Shown piece by piece: positions 47,585-58,260 of a stretch of 64,000 nt of DNA (position 1 is its first letter; each line of letters starts with the position of its first letter). The translations under genes and the position numbers were made by a program. Under the pieces are notes generated by a model, which searched no databases, had not been told where the DNA came from, and saw nothing but the letters and a program-made list of their open reading frames with translations. The DNA is from Bryopsis sp. KO-2023 (taxonomy: Eukaryota > Chlorophyta > Ulvophyceae > Bryopsidales > Bryopsidaceae), in contig BSYQ01000011.1 in NCBI GenBank assembly GCA_030272585.1, positions 1,116,001 through 1,180,000 of the forward strand, written 5' to 3'.

Positions 47585-50500
47585 TTAGGCTGTCGGCGGC
47601 GGCGGTGGTGGTGGTGGTGGCGGTCCTCCCTGACCTCCGCGACAGTGCTCCGGCGGCTCTCCTCCTGCTGCTGGATCGTCTGGACCTTCGTCTTCTCGGG
47701 GCCGCTTGGTTGCGCTGCCTCTCTCCAGGGGGATCTCGTCAGGGAACGGCCGACGGAGCTCGGGGTATCGCCCCCACATCTCCGCCGTCAGCGTGCGCCA
47801 GTATGCCGTCGTTGGGAAGTTTCTGGCTTCCGCTTCGCATCGCCAGCAGCGATTTTGGAAGACCTCGTCGGCGGTGATGCCAGGGCGATACTCCGGGATC
47901 CATGAAAGGTCCGCCGCCGGGATGTCCCCCAGCGTGAGTTCGCGTCCGCGGCAGAAGAGGTCGGGGCGCCGCAAGGCCACGAGGATGGCCAACACATCCT
48001 TGGCACACGCTTTCCAGGATTTTCCAAAGCGGTCTCGCGAGCAGTGTCGGTGGTGCCCGGGTGTGTTAGCAAACTTACAGGCGGTTGGGATGTACGCGTT
48101 GGAGCCGGGCGGTTTTGAACAACGGCTGCAACGCGTACCCATCCCTGGAGTGCCGCCGCCGCTGCTCTGGCCGTGCTGTCCCTTTCCATCACCCGGTGCT
48201 GTTCCGTCTGGGGGCCCTTCGTCCTCGCCAGTCTCCGTATCCGTTCCTGAAAAATCCATGACGATCTTCTTGAGCTTCCCTTTTCCTGAGGCGAGTCTAG
48301 TGGTTGGGCCCTTCCTTGGCGCTCCTCCCTTCGATGCTGGAGTCCCGCTTTGGCTTAATCCCGGGGTAGTTCCTGTGGGAGTTCCTGCTCCGAACGCGAA
48401 TGGGGCTTGGACATTCTGGAACATCTGGAAGGGGCGTGGTGGCCGAGGTCCCGCCATGGGTGGAGCTGGTGGTCTGATTGGCCCTGGTGGCAGCAAGACG
48501 AGTTGGGAGGCTGGAGGCACTTCCTCCGTCGTTGGGAGTTCAGCTGGTGGATCCTGGGGTCCTGCTTGCTCCGCTTGGTGGGCAAACGGAACTGGATCAG
48601 GTTCCTCCACACGAGGCTGTGACACCCTCTCCTCCCATCCTCTCCGGTAATGCATCCCAGGCAGCGGCTGGTGTCCCGCCAACGACCGATCTCTTTCCTC
48701 CCTCTGCAACTCCGCCCATTCCTGAGCCGACAGTGGCTGTGGATGTGGTGGGCTTCCTGGGATCACATCAGCTGGAGCTGGGAGTTCATCTTCTGGTGTT
48801 GTTGGCTGCTCCTCCCCCACTTTCTCCCCAGTCCCTGCTTCACTCCCAACCAATCCTGAGCCTTCCCCCACTGTGGTTTCCTCATGCTGCCCTCCTCCTG
48901 TGGCTGCTGTTGCTGCTGTAGCTGCTGTTGCTGCTGTTGATCCCTCCAGACCTCCTTGTCCAGGCTGATAGAGTGGCTGTTCTCCTGTTAATGTTGCTGT
49001 AGCTTCCTCCAAGTCTTCTGGACCCAACTGAGGAGGTGGCTTTCCTCCTTCCCCAATGTCCCCAGCCTTGAGGTTTTTCACCGTTTTCTTTCGTGGGTGG
49101 CTGCTTCGGGGGTGTAGCGATCCTTTTTCCTTCCCCGTCAGTTCCGCGATTCGATCCTTCTGGCGATCCAAGAGGTCCGCCATCTTCTTCATCCGCCTCC
49201 GTTGTTGCTCCCATTGATTCCACGGCACCATGTCGCAGGTAGCCTGCGACCCCTGATCCCGCTGCTCTTCTTCGTCGGTTTGGGTGGCAACATTCTGGGT
49301 TTCCGGCTGGGTCATATGGCTCGCAAGGATCGCCGCAAAGTACGCGGCCACTGCATCAATTTGCAGCTCCACCGGCAGATTTCGGAAGGTGGCCGGGAGT
49401 TCTACTGGTGGAGGTTGTGATGGCCCGGCTGCTGGTAAGGCGATCTCCACCATGGGCTCGCTGACCAACTCCTCCACTGTCTCCTCCTCCTGCAATCCAT
49501 ATTCCGCCTCCAAATCTGCTGTATCGAGGCTGCCGGATTCAGCCATGGGTGTGTCGTCATTTCCTTGCCCTGGTTGATTTCCGCCACCCCCTTGCGATGA
49601 CCCACTGCCCCCTCGCTCTGGCTGATCGCCGCCACCCTCACGTGCGCCACCGATTGGCCCTACTCCGCCTCCGCCACTACTCAACACGCCGCATATGATG
49701 GCCAGGAAACATACGAATCGGAACATGGTCGCTGGGCTCTCGAAAAGTGCAAATTCGTCTAACAATTCGCCGCCGCTGTCGGGTTTTTCTGCACTTCCGC
49801 CACGAGACTCCTCCACGTCCGTCCTCTCAATGAGGCGACACTGTACCCTGTCCACAGTCCATGCATCCCTTGGGGTCTGACCCACCTTTACCAAATCCCC
49901 ACGTAATTCCTGGACCATCCATGGCCCCTGATTGAATTCCATCTCCTTGGGGTGGTAGGGGAACCGAGTTGAGCACAACATCACCATGTCCCCTACTTTC
50001 AGTTCTGCTGGAGCTTTACCCCGCCTGATCGTCTCCCAGAGGTGCCCTAGCTGCTGTTTGACCCTTGCTTTCTGCAAGGCTCTGGCAATACTCCCCTCCT
50101 GAGCTTTCCTCTCCTCATTCATAAACCTCAGGGTGACCTGGCGCTGCAGCTCCACTGCATCTGCCCGGCGTAACTCCCCTCGCAATTCTGCTAAGCGTTC
50201 ATTTCGTTTGGTTTTGGTGGAAAACTCCCGGAAAAACAATGCCTTGGCGGGGCTGAGTCCGGTGGAGGTGTGTTCCCTGGTGTTGATAGCATAAATCACC
50301 TCCTGCAGTTTCTCCGGCCATTGGGGCGTGATCCCGCCGCCACACTCCCTCCGCAATAGTTGTTGTATCTCCCGGTTCATTCTTTCGACCAGCCCATTGG
50401 TCTCCGGGTGGTATGGGCGTCCTTTCCTCAACTGGACTCCCCACTGCTGTAGAAGTTCTGCCACCTCTCCTTCGAATTCACTCCCGTTGTCTGTGATGAT

Positions 50501-51103
50501 GGAGGCGGGCGGTCCATATGGATGGAACACCGAGGCCTTCAGCCACGCCGCCACCGCAGAACTCCTCTTACTCGTTAATGCCCCGGCGATCGTCCACTTG
50601 GTGAAGTAGTCTACCATGACTATCACATATTTTTCTCCCGTTCCGGTGGTGGGCAGGGTGATCAAGTCCATACCCAGTCTCTCCCAGGCTCTTAACGGTA
50701 TATGCTGCCTTAATGGGTGTCGTTCCTTAGGCGCTTTCTGACTTCTTCTGCAGCTGTGGCACGTCTGCCACACTTGTTCTACCTCTTTCCTTATATATGG
50801 CCACCAGTATCTCTGCTGCACTTTCTGGCACAATCCTCTGCCGCCGATGTGCGCATTTTCTCTGTGGACTTTTCGGACCACAGTTGGCCTTTGCTCCTCT
50901 TTTGGCACCTCTAGCCATTCTCCTTGTTTACTCAAGCACTTGAGTGGGTGTAGATCTCCTCCCACCCATCGATATCTCTGACCCCTTTTTCGCACCCTCG
51001 CTTTTGCTCGTTTCTCAGCGGGTAATGCCGTTGTTTTCAAGAATTCCATCAGTTCCGCATCCGCCCATGGATCCATTCTCCTTTGACCTCCTCCTTTGAT
51101 CAC
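47585..51103 (-). CDS. LTR-7 integrase fused to accessory region with RING-like domain
   Basis: 1172 codons, collinear with LTR-6 37528-41019: HHCC domain (AHIGGRGLC ... CHSCRR), Asp/Asp/Glu core (GMDLITL, IITDNGSEFE, NGLVERMNRE), hydrophobic MFRFVCFLAIICGVL, Gln/Glu-rich helix, and the Cys/His domain at 47837-48130 with every Cys and His kept (RCSRC ... HHRHC ... CWRC). Small in-frame length differences lie only in the low-complexity linkers (Ala/Thr run near 48900-48930), which suggests the ordered parts are constrained. Confidence 0.88.
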   Translation of the reverse strand: MIKGGGQRRMDPWADAELMEFLKTTALPAEKRAKARVRKRGQRYRWVGGDLHPLKCLSKQGEWLEVPKEEQRPTVVRKVHRENAHIGGRGLCQKVQQRYWWPYIRKEVEQVWQTCHSCRRSQKAPKERHPLRQHIPLRAWERLGMDLITLPTTGTGEKYVIVMVDYFTKWTIAGALTSKRSSAVAAWLKASVFHPYGPPASIITDNGSEFEGEVAELLQQWGVQLRKGRPYHPETNGLVERMNREIQQLLRRECGGGITPQWPEKLQEVIYAINTREHTSTGLSPAKALFFREFSTKTKRNERLAELRGELRRADAVELQRQVTLRFMNEERKAQEGSIARALQKARVKQQLGHLWETIRRGKAPAELKVGDMVMLCSTRFPYHPKEMEFNQGPWMVQELRGDLVKVGQTPRDAWTVDRVQCRLIERTDVEESRGGSAEKPDSGGELLDEFALFESPATMFRFVCFLAIICGVLSSGGGGVGPIGGAREGGGDQPERGGSGSSQGGGGNQPGQGNDDTPMAESGSLDTADLEAEYGLQEEETVEELVSEPMVEIALPAAGPSQPPPVELPATFRNLPVELQIDAVAAYFAAILASHMTQPETQNVATQTDEEEQRDQGSQATCDMVPWNQWEQQRRRMKKMADLLDRQKDRIAELTGKEKGSLHPRSSHPRKKTVKNLKAGDIGEGGKPPPQLGPEDLEEATATLTGEQPLYQPGQGGLEGSTAATAATAATAATGGGQHEETTVGEGSGLVGSEAGTGEKVGEEQPTTPEDELPAPADVIPGSPPHPQPLSAQEWAELQREERDRSLAGHQPLPGMHYRRGWEERVSQPRVEEPDPVPFAHQAEQAGPQDPPAELPTTEEVPPASQLVLLPPGPIRPPAPPMAGPRPPRPFQMFQNVQAPFAFGAGTPTGTTPGLSQSGTPASKGGAPRKGPTTRLASGKGKLKKIVMDFSGTDTETGEDEGPPDGTAPGDGKGQHGQSSGGGTPGMGTRCSRCSKPPGSNAYIPTACKFANTPGHHRHCSRDRFGKSWKACAKDVLAILVALRRPDLFCRGRELTLGDIPAADLSWIPEYRPGITADEVFQNRCWRCEAEARNFPTTAYWRTLTAEMWGRYPELRRPFPDEIPLERGSATKRPREDEGPDDPAAGGEPPEHCRGGQGGPPPPPPPPPPTA

Positions 51104-51262
51104 GGCAGCAACTGTGGCAAATCACGAAGTCCGAACGGTCACGGTGTTCCACGCTACTTTTTCGGGGTTCGTGTGGCCTTGCCTTCAGTCTAGAAGTACC
51201 CCCATTGGACCAACAATGGTTCCTCTTTTTCCAGCCATGATCTTGAGATCCCCGGAAGATCC

Positions 51263-53101
51263 TTATGGACGAAGTGCTGTGGATCCACTGACTATCGGAT
51301 GATCCAGTGGAACTGGAAGCCTGGTCAGTGCATCCGCATTCGCATTGCTTTTTCCAGCGCGGAACTCAATCCTGAAATCAAACTCCTGTAGGCGGAGTGC
51401 CCACCTCATCAGTTTTCCCGTCAGTTTAGTACCTGTCATCAACCACTGTAATGCCCGCTGGTCTGTCTGCAGCACAAATTCCGTGCCATAGATGTATGGC
51501 CTGAATAGGGTGCAAGCCCATACCACTGCCAGGCACTCCCCCTCCACTACCGAATAGTTCTTCTCCGCTGGGTTGAGTCTTTTGCTGGCATAGGCTACCA
51601 CATGCTCTCTCCCTTGCTCATCCTTCTGGCAGAGTACTGCCCCCACAGCCTGGCTGCTCCAGTCTGTCTGCAGAGTGTATGGTAGGTGTGGCTGTGGTGG
51701 AGCCAGGACTGGTTGATCGGTTATGCTTTTCTTCAGCCTCTCAAATGCTTGTTGTTGTCGTTCCCTCCATTCAAATGGCACATCCTTCTTCAACAACTCC
51801 GTCAGAGGTGCAGCGATCCTTGCATAGTCGCGCACAAATCTCCTGTAGTAAGAAGTAAGGCCAAGGAAGGACCTCAGAGTAGACACATCCACCGGTGGCT
51901 CCTGCAGCTCCACTGTGGCTACCTTCTTCGGATTCATCTTGATTTCCCCTTTTCCCACGATGTGGCCCAAGTAGAGTAGCTCCTCAAACCCGAAGTCCGA
52001 TTTCCTCGGGCTGATCCTCAGGTTGGCCTCCTTCAGCCGCTGCAGCACCTCTGCCAAGATCTCCTGATGCTTTTCCCAAGTCTCCGCATAGATGATGATA
52101 TCATCCAAGTACACGATCACCCCCTTCCACAGCATAGGTCCCAGTACCTCGTTCATCATCCTTTGGAATGTCGCTGGGGCGTTACTGAGCCCGAAGGGCA
52201 TCACCACAAACTCATATAGCCCCTCCTGAGTGATGAAGGCCGTTTTCTCCGCGGAGGCAGTGCTCATCCTGACCTGCCAATACCCTGACCTCAAATCCAG
52301 AGCGGTGAAGAACTTGGCCTCCGAGAACTGGTTGATCGCATCCTCGATCCTCGGGAGAGGAAAGCTATCCCGGGTGGTCACCTTGTTAAGCTTGCGGTAA
52401 TCAACACAGAACCGCACCGACCCATCTGGCTTTGGAACCAAGACGATCGGTGAGGCCCACGGGGACTTTGACTTCCGCACCACTCCATCCAGGAGCATCC
52501 TCGCCACCTCCGATTTGACTACCTGGTTCTCCGCAAAACTGAACCGGTAGGGATTCTGCCTGATAGGGGGATGATCTCCGGTAGGGATCTCGTGGTATAA
52601 TATGTTGGTTTGCCCGACTTGATCCGAGGACCAAGCACAGGCATCGGGGTACTGCTGCAGAAGCTCCAGCAGCTCTTTTCTTTGGTGGGGGGTAAGATGG
52701 GGACTAATTTTCAGTTCTTCCAGTTTTTCTCTAAGTGACACCTTTTTCTCTTCCCTTTCCTTTTCTGTGGCAAACGTTTTATTTTCTACATCAGAAGTCC
52801 CAAGGGGAACCACCCCTGCCCAAATCTGATTTTCCTGCAGCTGAACTGCTGCCTGTCCCATTTCCCTCAACCCAAACCTTTCTTTTCTTTCTCCTTTTTC
52901 TTTTCTTTCCTTTTCTTTTTCTGTTTCTTTGGCTTTCCTTTCCCCTGAATTTTCTTTTCCCTTTTTTTCTTTTTCTTCTCCCATTCCCTCCCTCATAAGG
53001 ATTTCTGCCTCCACTGTTCTGCTATGGTTTAAGCATTGCATGGCCCATGAGTCCGGCCACAGACTCCTGGCCCTTTCCACTTCTTCCGTTTGGCGTTGCA
53101 T
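51263..53101 (-). CDS. pol: LTR-7 reverse transcriptase-RNase H
   Basis: 612 codons, almost identical to the LTR-6 protein: charged helical N-terminus, RT with YLDDIIIYAE (about 52090-52120), RNase H ending NADALTRLP. It ends at ...STALRP like the other two copies, with integrase in the next ORF. Confidence 0.92.
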   Translation of the reverse strand: MQRQTEEVERARSLWPDSWAMQCLNHSRTVEAEILMREGMGEEKEKKGKENSGERKAKETEKEKERKEKGERKERFGLREMGQAAVQLQENQIWAGVVPLGTSDVENKTFATEKEREEKKVSLREKLEELKISPHLTPHQRKELLELLQQYPDACAWSSDQVGQTNILYHEIPTGDHPPIRQNPYRFSFAENQVVKSEVARMLLDGVVRKSKSPWASPIVLVPKPDGSVRFCVDYRKLNKVTTRDSFPLPRIEDAINQFSEAKFFTALDLRSGYWQVRMSTASAEKTAFITQEGLYEFVVMPFGLSNAPATFQRMMNEVLGPMLWKGVIVYLDDIIIYAETWEKHQEILAEVLQRLKEANLRISPRKSDFGFEELLYLGHIVGKGEIKMNPKKVATVELQEPPVDVSTLRSFLGLTSYYRRFVRDYARIAAPLTELLKKDVPFEWRERQQQAFERLKKSITDQPVLAPPQPHLPYTLQTDWSSQAVGAVLCQKDEQGREHVVAYASKRLNPAEKNYSVVEGECLAVVWACTLFRPYIYGTEFVLQTDQRALQWLMTGTKLTGKLMRWALRLQEFDFRIEFRAGKSNANADALTRLPVPLDHPIVSGSTALRP

Positions 53102-53274
53102 TCTCGCTTCCTGCTCCTTGATCCTCCTGCCTGCTCGACGCCACTGTTCTCGTTTACCCGCACGCTTGCCACGCCGCCCTCTTCCCCTTTTCCCTTTATT
53201 CCCTTTTGTGGGACCGAACCACCTCCGCCACCCCTTCAGGTGTCGCCGAAGAAGGACGTCGGTGGCCGGCCCAC

Positions 53275-56055
53275 TTAAAAATCCGAGGAGTCGTAGCTCA
53301 CCACCCTTGGTGGCTCACTCCTCCCCTCCCCGCCAGCTGCGGCTGCTGTGGAGGTCCCCCCTCCAGTCTCGCCACCCTCCACTGGCCTCCACCTCTGGGC
53401 CTCCCTGCGGAAGTGCCCCAACATCTCCTCCGACTCCTCCCTCTGTGCGCTCGTCACAGCGTCGCACCTTCGGAAATACTCCCTTGTGATAGCATCCCTT
53501 TTTCTCGGTTCTCCCTCGCATCTCAACCTTTCGTCGTGGATCTTTTTGAACTCCCTCTTTGTCCCTCCGTGGTGCCTCCCCCTGGTGTCCAGTATTTCTG
53601 CCTCTTGGTGATACAGATGTGTGGCCGCCGCCTCACTCATCCCCTTTCCCCGCCGAATAGCGCAGCACTCCTGCAGCACTGCCTTCTGGCGCTTGGTGAC
53701 CCACAGAGGAGGGGGTTGAGGAACGTAGAGGTAGGGCTGGATAAACCCATCTGGTCGGCGTTCCCCCGGTGGCGTCTGGCTCGTCATTGAATCCTGCTGT
53801 GGCTGCTTTTCAGTGGGGGCTGCTGGCGGTTCTGGGGCGGCGCTCGTTTCTTCGATCGATCGGAGGGTTTGGTAAACTGCGACGACTGCAGCACTCTCAG
53901 GCGTCGTTGTGTGAAGGAACTCGATGGGTACGTGACCTACTCGCCGTCCAGCCACACACGGAGTGAGCCGCTTGAAACCAAAGTGGATCTCTGTACCGGT
54001 ATCCACCAACCACGGGGTCCCAATGATCAGGGATAGATGTTCGTTCTCCACTACATGGCACGGTACGATCTGTTTGCATTGTCCAAGGGCGATGGGCAGG
54101 GCAGGGATGTACCCCAGAGCTTGCCTAGTCTCGCCATTGCAATCCCTGTACCTCCCCTTCGGTGCCTCCATCAGGTGGGTCAACCCTGTCCGTGCTAGGA
54201 GTTGGGCCGATATCACACAAGCACTCGCCCCCGTATCAATGATGGCCCCTGGTACCTTGGTCTCCATGATCTTGGCTGTGGCGGTAGTGACTGCATATGG
54301 GCTGGGCTTGCCCACTCCCTCCACAGTAGTGATTGCAGGTACTTTAGCCATGGGCACCCTCAGTGCCTTCAACCATGCATCGATCAACTCCGGGTGGTGC
54401 TGGCACAGACTCGCTACTGGAACCTCCGTCATCAGACCCTCCACAAACTTTTTGGCCTCTGCCGCCGTAAACATTCTCTTCTCTTTTGGCTCCCCCGCCG
54501 TCTTTTTCCCCATTTTCTTTTTCTTGGTCATGGTATTCCGTGGGGACGGTGGCCGCATGGGTGGAGATAACATAGGTGGTAACATAACCGGTCTCGATCC
54601 TTGTGGCTCATCTCGTGGCCTCGGCACATCTTCTGGTTCAGGCACAGACTTTGTCTTCTCCTCCGGCTCCCGTGGGGGTTCTGGTTCCTTCTTTGGTTCC
54701 TCCATCACAATTTCCTCCCCAGCATCTGCTCGAGGTTCTGAAGGTATTGGGCTCGTGTCCATGGGGGTTCCTCCACTGCCTCCCTGGTCCCCGTCCAAGC
54801 CTCCGTGGTCAATATCCATTTCAGAGTACCAGATTGGTGCCAGAACCTCCTCGGGTCCTTCTGTGGTGGTTGCCCCAGGGTCCGTTTGCTCAAAGTCCAT
54901 CACCAGGTGGTCCCCCATTTCCGCCTGGAAGAAGTTTAAATGTTCAGGACACTGGCTGGCATAATGGCCAAGGCGCGAGCAGTGCCAACATCTGACTTTG
55001 TTCACATCATAACGCCCTCCTCCCCAGCCTCTTCCTCCATTGCCATTGTTCCGAGTTCCCCGTCCTCTGCCTCCTCCATTTCCCCAGCCATTGCCTCTGT
55101 AGGCCCCTTGCCCTCTGCCTCCATTGATTGGCACTTGGTTTGCTCCGGTACCCCCAGTATTTCCATAGTTCCCTCCTCCTGGCTCTGGCACATTAGGCTG
55201 TCTCACATCCGCCACCATTCCTGATAGAGTGGAGATCATACTTTTGAGTTCGCCAAACTGCTGCCCAGAGGTTCTCACATGCTGCTCCACTCCTCTGAGT
55301 CGCGAGTCCGTGGTGGTTTGGTGTTCGCGCACCTCCTTCCTCAAATTCTCGATTTGTTCGTTCACCCGCTGATCCATAATATTTACTTCCGCCAGGACTG
55401 GCTCCATCACTGCTTGGTCCTGCAGTTCCTCCAGTGTGTTGATCGTTGTCTTTCGCTTTGGCCCCGGCCGCACTTGTCTCTCTTCGATCTGTCTGGCTCT
55501 TGCCACTGCTTCATCCAGGGTATCTCCTGTAAAACCCAGCAGGATGGGGGCAAGATCCTCCCGCACTCCGTTCTTAAACAATTGCAGTAGAAGTTCGTCG
55601 GCCACGGCGGGACTGCCTGGGGCTCGACTCGCATTGAGTTGTTGCTGCATCTGGGAGAGTGCAGAAGCGTATTCCCCCACAGTTTCGTCATTCTTTTGTT
55701 TCCGTTCCAAGATACGGGCCACCAACGTCGCTGGCGCCACTCCAAACCTTGCCAACATGCCCATTTGTAACTCCTGCCATGTCCTTTCTGGGTTCGGCAG
55801 CCCTCCCACATGTGTAGGGTGTCTGGCCGTCCAATTGTCCACCCATGATCGCGCTTTCCCCGTCGTATACAGGACGAGTCTCTCAATTCTCTGATCCTCA
55901 TGGTCCGGCACCGCTGGTGGTACACTCCACCCTGAGCCTGTGGCGAGAATCTCGTATGACCGTATCCAGGTGGCCACATCTTCCTTCTCTGCCCCAGTGA
56001 AGGCGGTTAACTGACTGTTGATCAGCCTGTTTGGAGGTCCTCTGGGGTGGGCCAT
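53275..56055 (-). CDS. gag: LTR-7 Gag-protease (from first ATG)
   Basis: Starts at the first ATG after the promoter (56055, GTGCCATGG), MAHPRGPPNRL. Same order as LTR-6: capsid-type Gag, heptad region, Gly/Arg/Asn-rich stretch, CCHC knuckle CWHCSRLGHYASQC (about 54950-54992), Lys cluster, aspartic protease IDTGASACVIS (about 54210-54243), charged C-terminus. Differences from LTR-6 cluster in the Glu/Pro-rich linker before the Lys cluster. Confidence 0.92.
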   Translation of the reverse strand: MAHPRGPPNRLINSQLTAFTGAEKEDVATWIRSYEILATGSGWSVPPAVPDHEDQRIERLVLYTTGKARSWVDNWTARHPTHVGGLPNPERTWQELQMGMLARFGVAPATLVARILERKQKNDETVGEYASALSQMQQQLNASRAPGSPAVADELLLQLFKNGVREDLAPILLGFTGDTLDEAVARARQIEERQVRPGPKRKTTINTLEELQDQAVMEPVLAEVNIMDQRVNEQIENLRKEVREHQTTTDSRLRGVEQHVRTSGQQFGELKSMISTLSGMVADVRQPNVPEPGGGNYGNTGGTGANQVPINGGRGQGAYRGNGWGNGGGRGRGTRNNGNGGRGWGGGRYDVNKVRCWHCSRLGHYASQCPEHLNFFQAEMGDHLVMDFEQTDPGATTTEGPEEVLAPIWYSEMDIDHGGLDGDQGGSGGTPMDTSPIPSEPRADAGEEIVMEEPKKEPEPPREPEEKTKSVPEPEDVPRPRDEPQGSRPVMLPPMLSPPMRPPSPRNTMTKKKKMGKKTAGEPKEKRMFTAAEAKKFVEGLMTEVPVASLCQHHPELIDAWLKALRVPMAKVPAITTVEGVGKPSPYAVTTATAKIMETKVPGAIIDTGASACVISAQLLARTGLTHLMEAPKGRYRDCNGETRQALGYIPALPIALGQCKQIVPCHVVENEHLSLIIGTPWLVDTGTEIHFGFKRLTPCVAGRRVGHVPIEFLHTTTPESAAVVAVYQTLRSIEETSAAPEPPAAPTEKQPQQDSMTSQTPPGERRPDGFIQPYLYVPQPPPLWVTKRQKAVLQECCAIRRGKGMSEAAATHLYHQEAEILDTRGRHHGGTKREFKKIHDERLRCEGEPRKRDAITREYFRRCDAVTSAQREESEEMLGHFRREAQRWRPVEGGETGGGTSTAAAAGGEGRSEPPRVVSYDSSDF

Positions 56056-58242
56056 GGCACCGACTCCGCCTGGTGGGTGTGGTGGAGGAGGTGGTGGAGG
56101 GACTGGTGGTGGACCAGGTGGTACAGGTGGAACGGGTGGAGGAACAGGTGGGACTGGTGGTTGGAGATAGGGAAGTCCAACCTCAAAGGCAAATGGGTTC
56201 AGCGGGGGCTGGTCCGGTAACGGTTCTTCTTCAGCACTGGAGGATGATCCACTCTCGCCTTCTTCTTCGTCAAAGGCAAAAAATGGGTTCAGCGGGGGCT
56301 GATCTGGGGGTAACGATCCTTCCCCAGAACTGGAGGTCGACTCTCTTTCGCCTTCTCCTTCGTGGGACTCTTCCTCGTCTGAAGTGGTACTCGATGGCTC
56401 AGAAGGGTCCTCTGGAAACCCTGGCTCGATACGATAGGCTCTTCCTTCCGCCCAACTAGCGGCGCTGTGGTACTCAGTTCCTCCGCCTGATCCCGCTCCG
56501 TTGGTCTCTCCGCTACTCCCTGGAACGGCCGCACTTCCTCCTTCCTCAACTGGTTCAACACCGGCTTCCTCGTGGTCAGTGGTTCCAACAAGATCTCCTT
56601 CAGAGGCTCCTTCTTCAACAGGTTCGACTCCGACTTCTTCCACAACAACCTCGGCTTCCTCTTGGTCAGTGGCTCCAACAAGATCTCCTTCGGAGGCTCC
56701 TTCTTCAACAGGTTCGACTTCGACTTCTTCCACAACAACCTCGGCTTCCTCTTGGTCAGTGGCTCCAACAAGATCTCCTTCGGAGGCTCCTTCTTCAACA
56801 GGTTCGACTTCGACTTCTTCCACAACAACCTCGGCTTCCTCTTGGTCAGTGGCTCCAACAAGATCTCCTTCGGAGGCTCCTTCTTCAACAGGTTCGACTT
56901 CGACTTCTTCCACAACAACCTCGGCTTCCTCTTGGTCAGTGGCTCCAACAAGATCTCCTTCGGAGGCTCCTTCTTCAACAGGTTCGACTTCGACTTCTTC
57001 CACAACAACCTCGGCTTCCTCTTGGTCAGTGGCTCCAACAAGATCTCCTTCGGAGGCTCCTTCTTCAACAGGTTCGACTTCGACTTCTTCCACAACAACC
57101 TCGGCTTCCTCTTGGTCAGTGGCTCCAACAAGATCTCCTTCAGAGGCTCCTTCTTCAACAGGTTCGTCTCCGACTTCTTCCACAACAACCTCGGCTTCCT
57201 CTTGGTCAGTGGTTCCAACAAGATCTCCTTCGGAGGCTCCTTCTTCAACAGGTTCGACTTCGACTTCTTCCACAACAACCTCGGCTTCCTCTTGGTCAGT
57301 GGCTCCAACAAGATCTCCTTCGGAGGCTCCTTCTTCAACAGGTTCGACTCCGACTTCTTCCACAACAACCTCGGCTTCCTCTTGGTCAGTGGCTCCAACA
57401 AGATCTCCTTCGGAGGCTCCTTCTTCAACAGGTTCGACTTCGACTTCTTCTACAACAACCTCGGCTTCCCAATCACGGGGAAAGTCTTCGTGGCTCTCTC
57501 TTTCCTCGTCCTCCGACTCAACCCTGGGCTGCTCGCTCGCGCTGCCTTGCTCAGTCTCGTCGTGCACTGTCTCCGCGCTGCCACCAAGGCTCTCTTCACT
57601 GATCTCGCTGTCCGGTTTTTCCTCAGGTTCTCCAACTCCTCCAACTTCGCCTGCGCCGCCACTCAGATCTGGGGAATTTCTGCTTGCCGGGCGTGATCCC
57701 TCGGCGTCTCCCTCCGTTCTTTGGTGATACTCGTCTTCAAGACCCTTGAGGAACTTCGTTTTCCACTGCTGCTCGGCTTTTTGCAGTTCCTCCGATACTC
57801 GTTCTTCCACTCGCTCTGTACCCAGCCGTGCTGCCTCGTGCTCTCCCCAGAACAGCCGTGAGACCTCGTGATCACGCGCTCTGTCTCGGGCTAGCTTGAA
57901 AAGACCAGATAAGTCGTTACTGAACAGCTCACGAGTTTGTGAGTCCCCCTCTTCCTTGGTTAACAGGCCTGTGAGTACACTCTGATATATCCACCAAAAA
58001 CTCTTCGCGCGGAAACGATGGCACCACACAGCAACCCACTCGTCCTCAAATATGGCAGGTATGGGTCCGATAAACTCAGGGTGTATTGTCAGGGGTGGTC
58101 TATAAGCTACTTCCTCTGCAACCTGTTCCCGTTCCTGCCAATGGTATAGGCGCAGGCGAAAGCCAGCCGCCTTTAACTCCTGATCGTCCAGACTGCCTTC
58201 CTGCACGTTTTCCCAGAATGTGTAGCACGCCTGCTGCAGCAC
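56056..58242 (-). CDS. LTR-7 AUG-free open frame with ten acidic repeats
   Basis: Counterpart of LTR-6 30443-32578. The frame is open for about 730 codons in phase with Gag, and I find no ATG in any minus-strand frame between the TATA-like box (about 58520) and 56055. It holds ten 30-residue units (56565-57470), a poly-Pro stretch and Glu/Ser tracts. A second copy with different repeat content yet still no ATG argues against chance. Confidence 0.6.
56565..57470 (-). repeat. 90-bp tandem repeat (10 units) in LTR-7
   Basis: Ten 90-bp units; seven carry EVEVEP, three EVGVEP or EVGDEP. Most end GATDQE, two GTT. Units 5-9 look identical, a sign of recent unequal exchange or template slippage. Open shadow frames on the plus strand are artefacts. 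Confidence 0.93.
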
Positions 58243-58260
58243 AGCTCAAAAGTGTGCGCA

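Noticed and set aside
47706-48650. 314-codon plus-strand frame opposite the LTR-7 accessory region
   Set aside because: Antisense shadow in GC-rich low-complexity coding sequence; a matching shadow exists opposite LTR-6.
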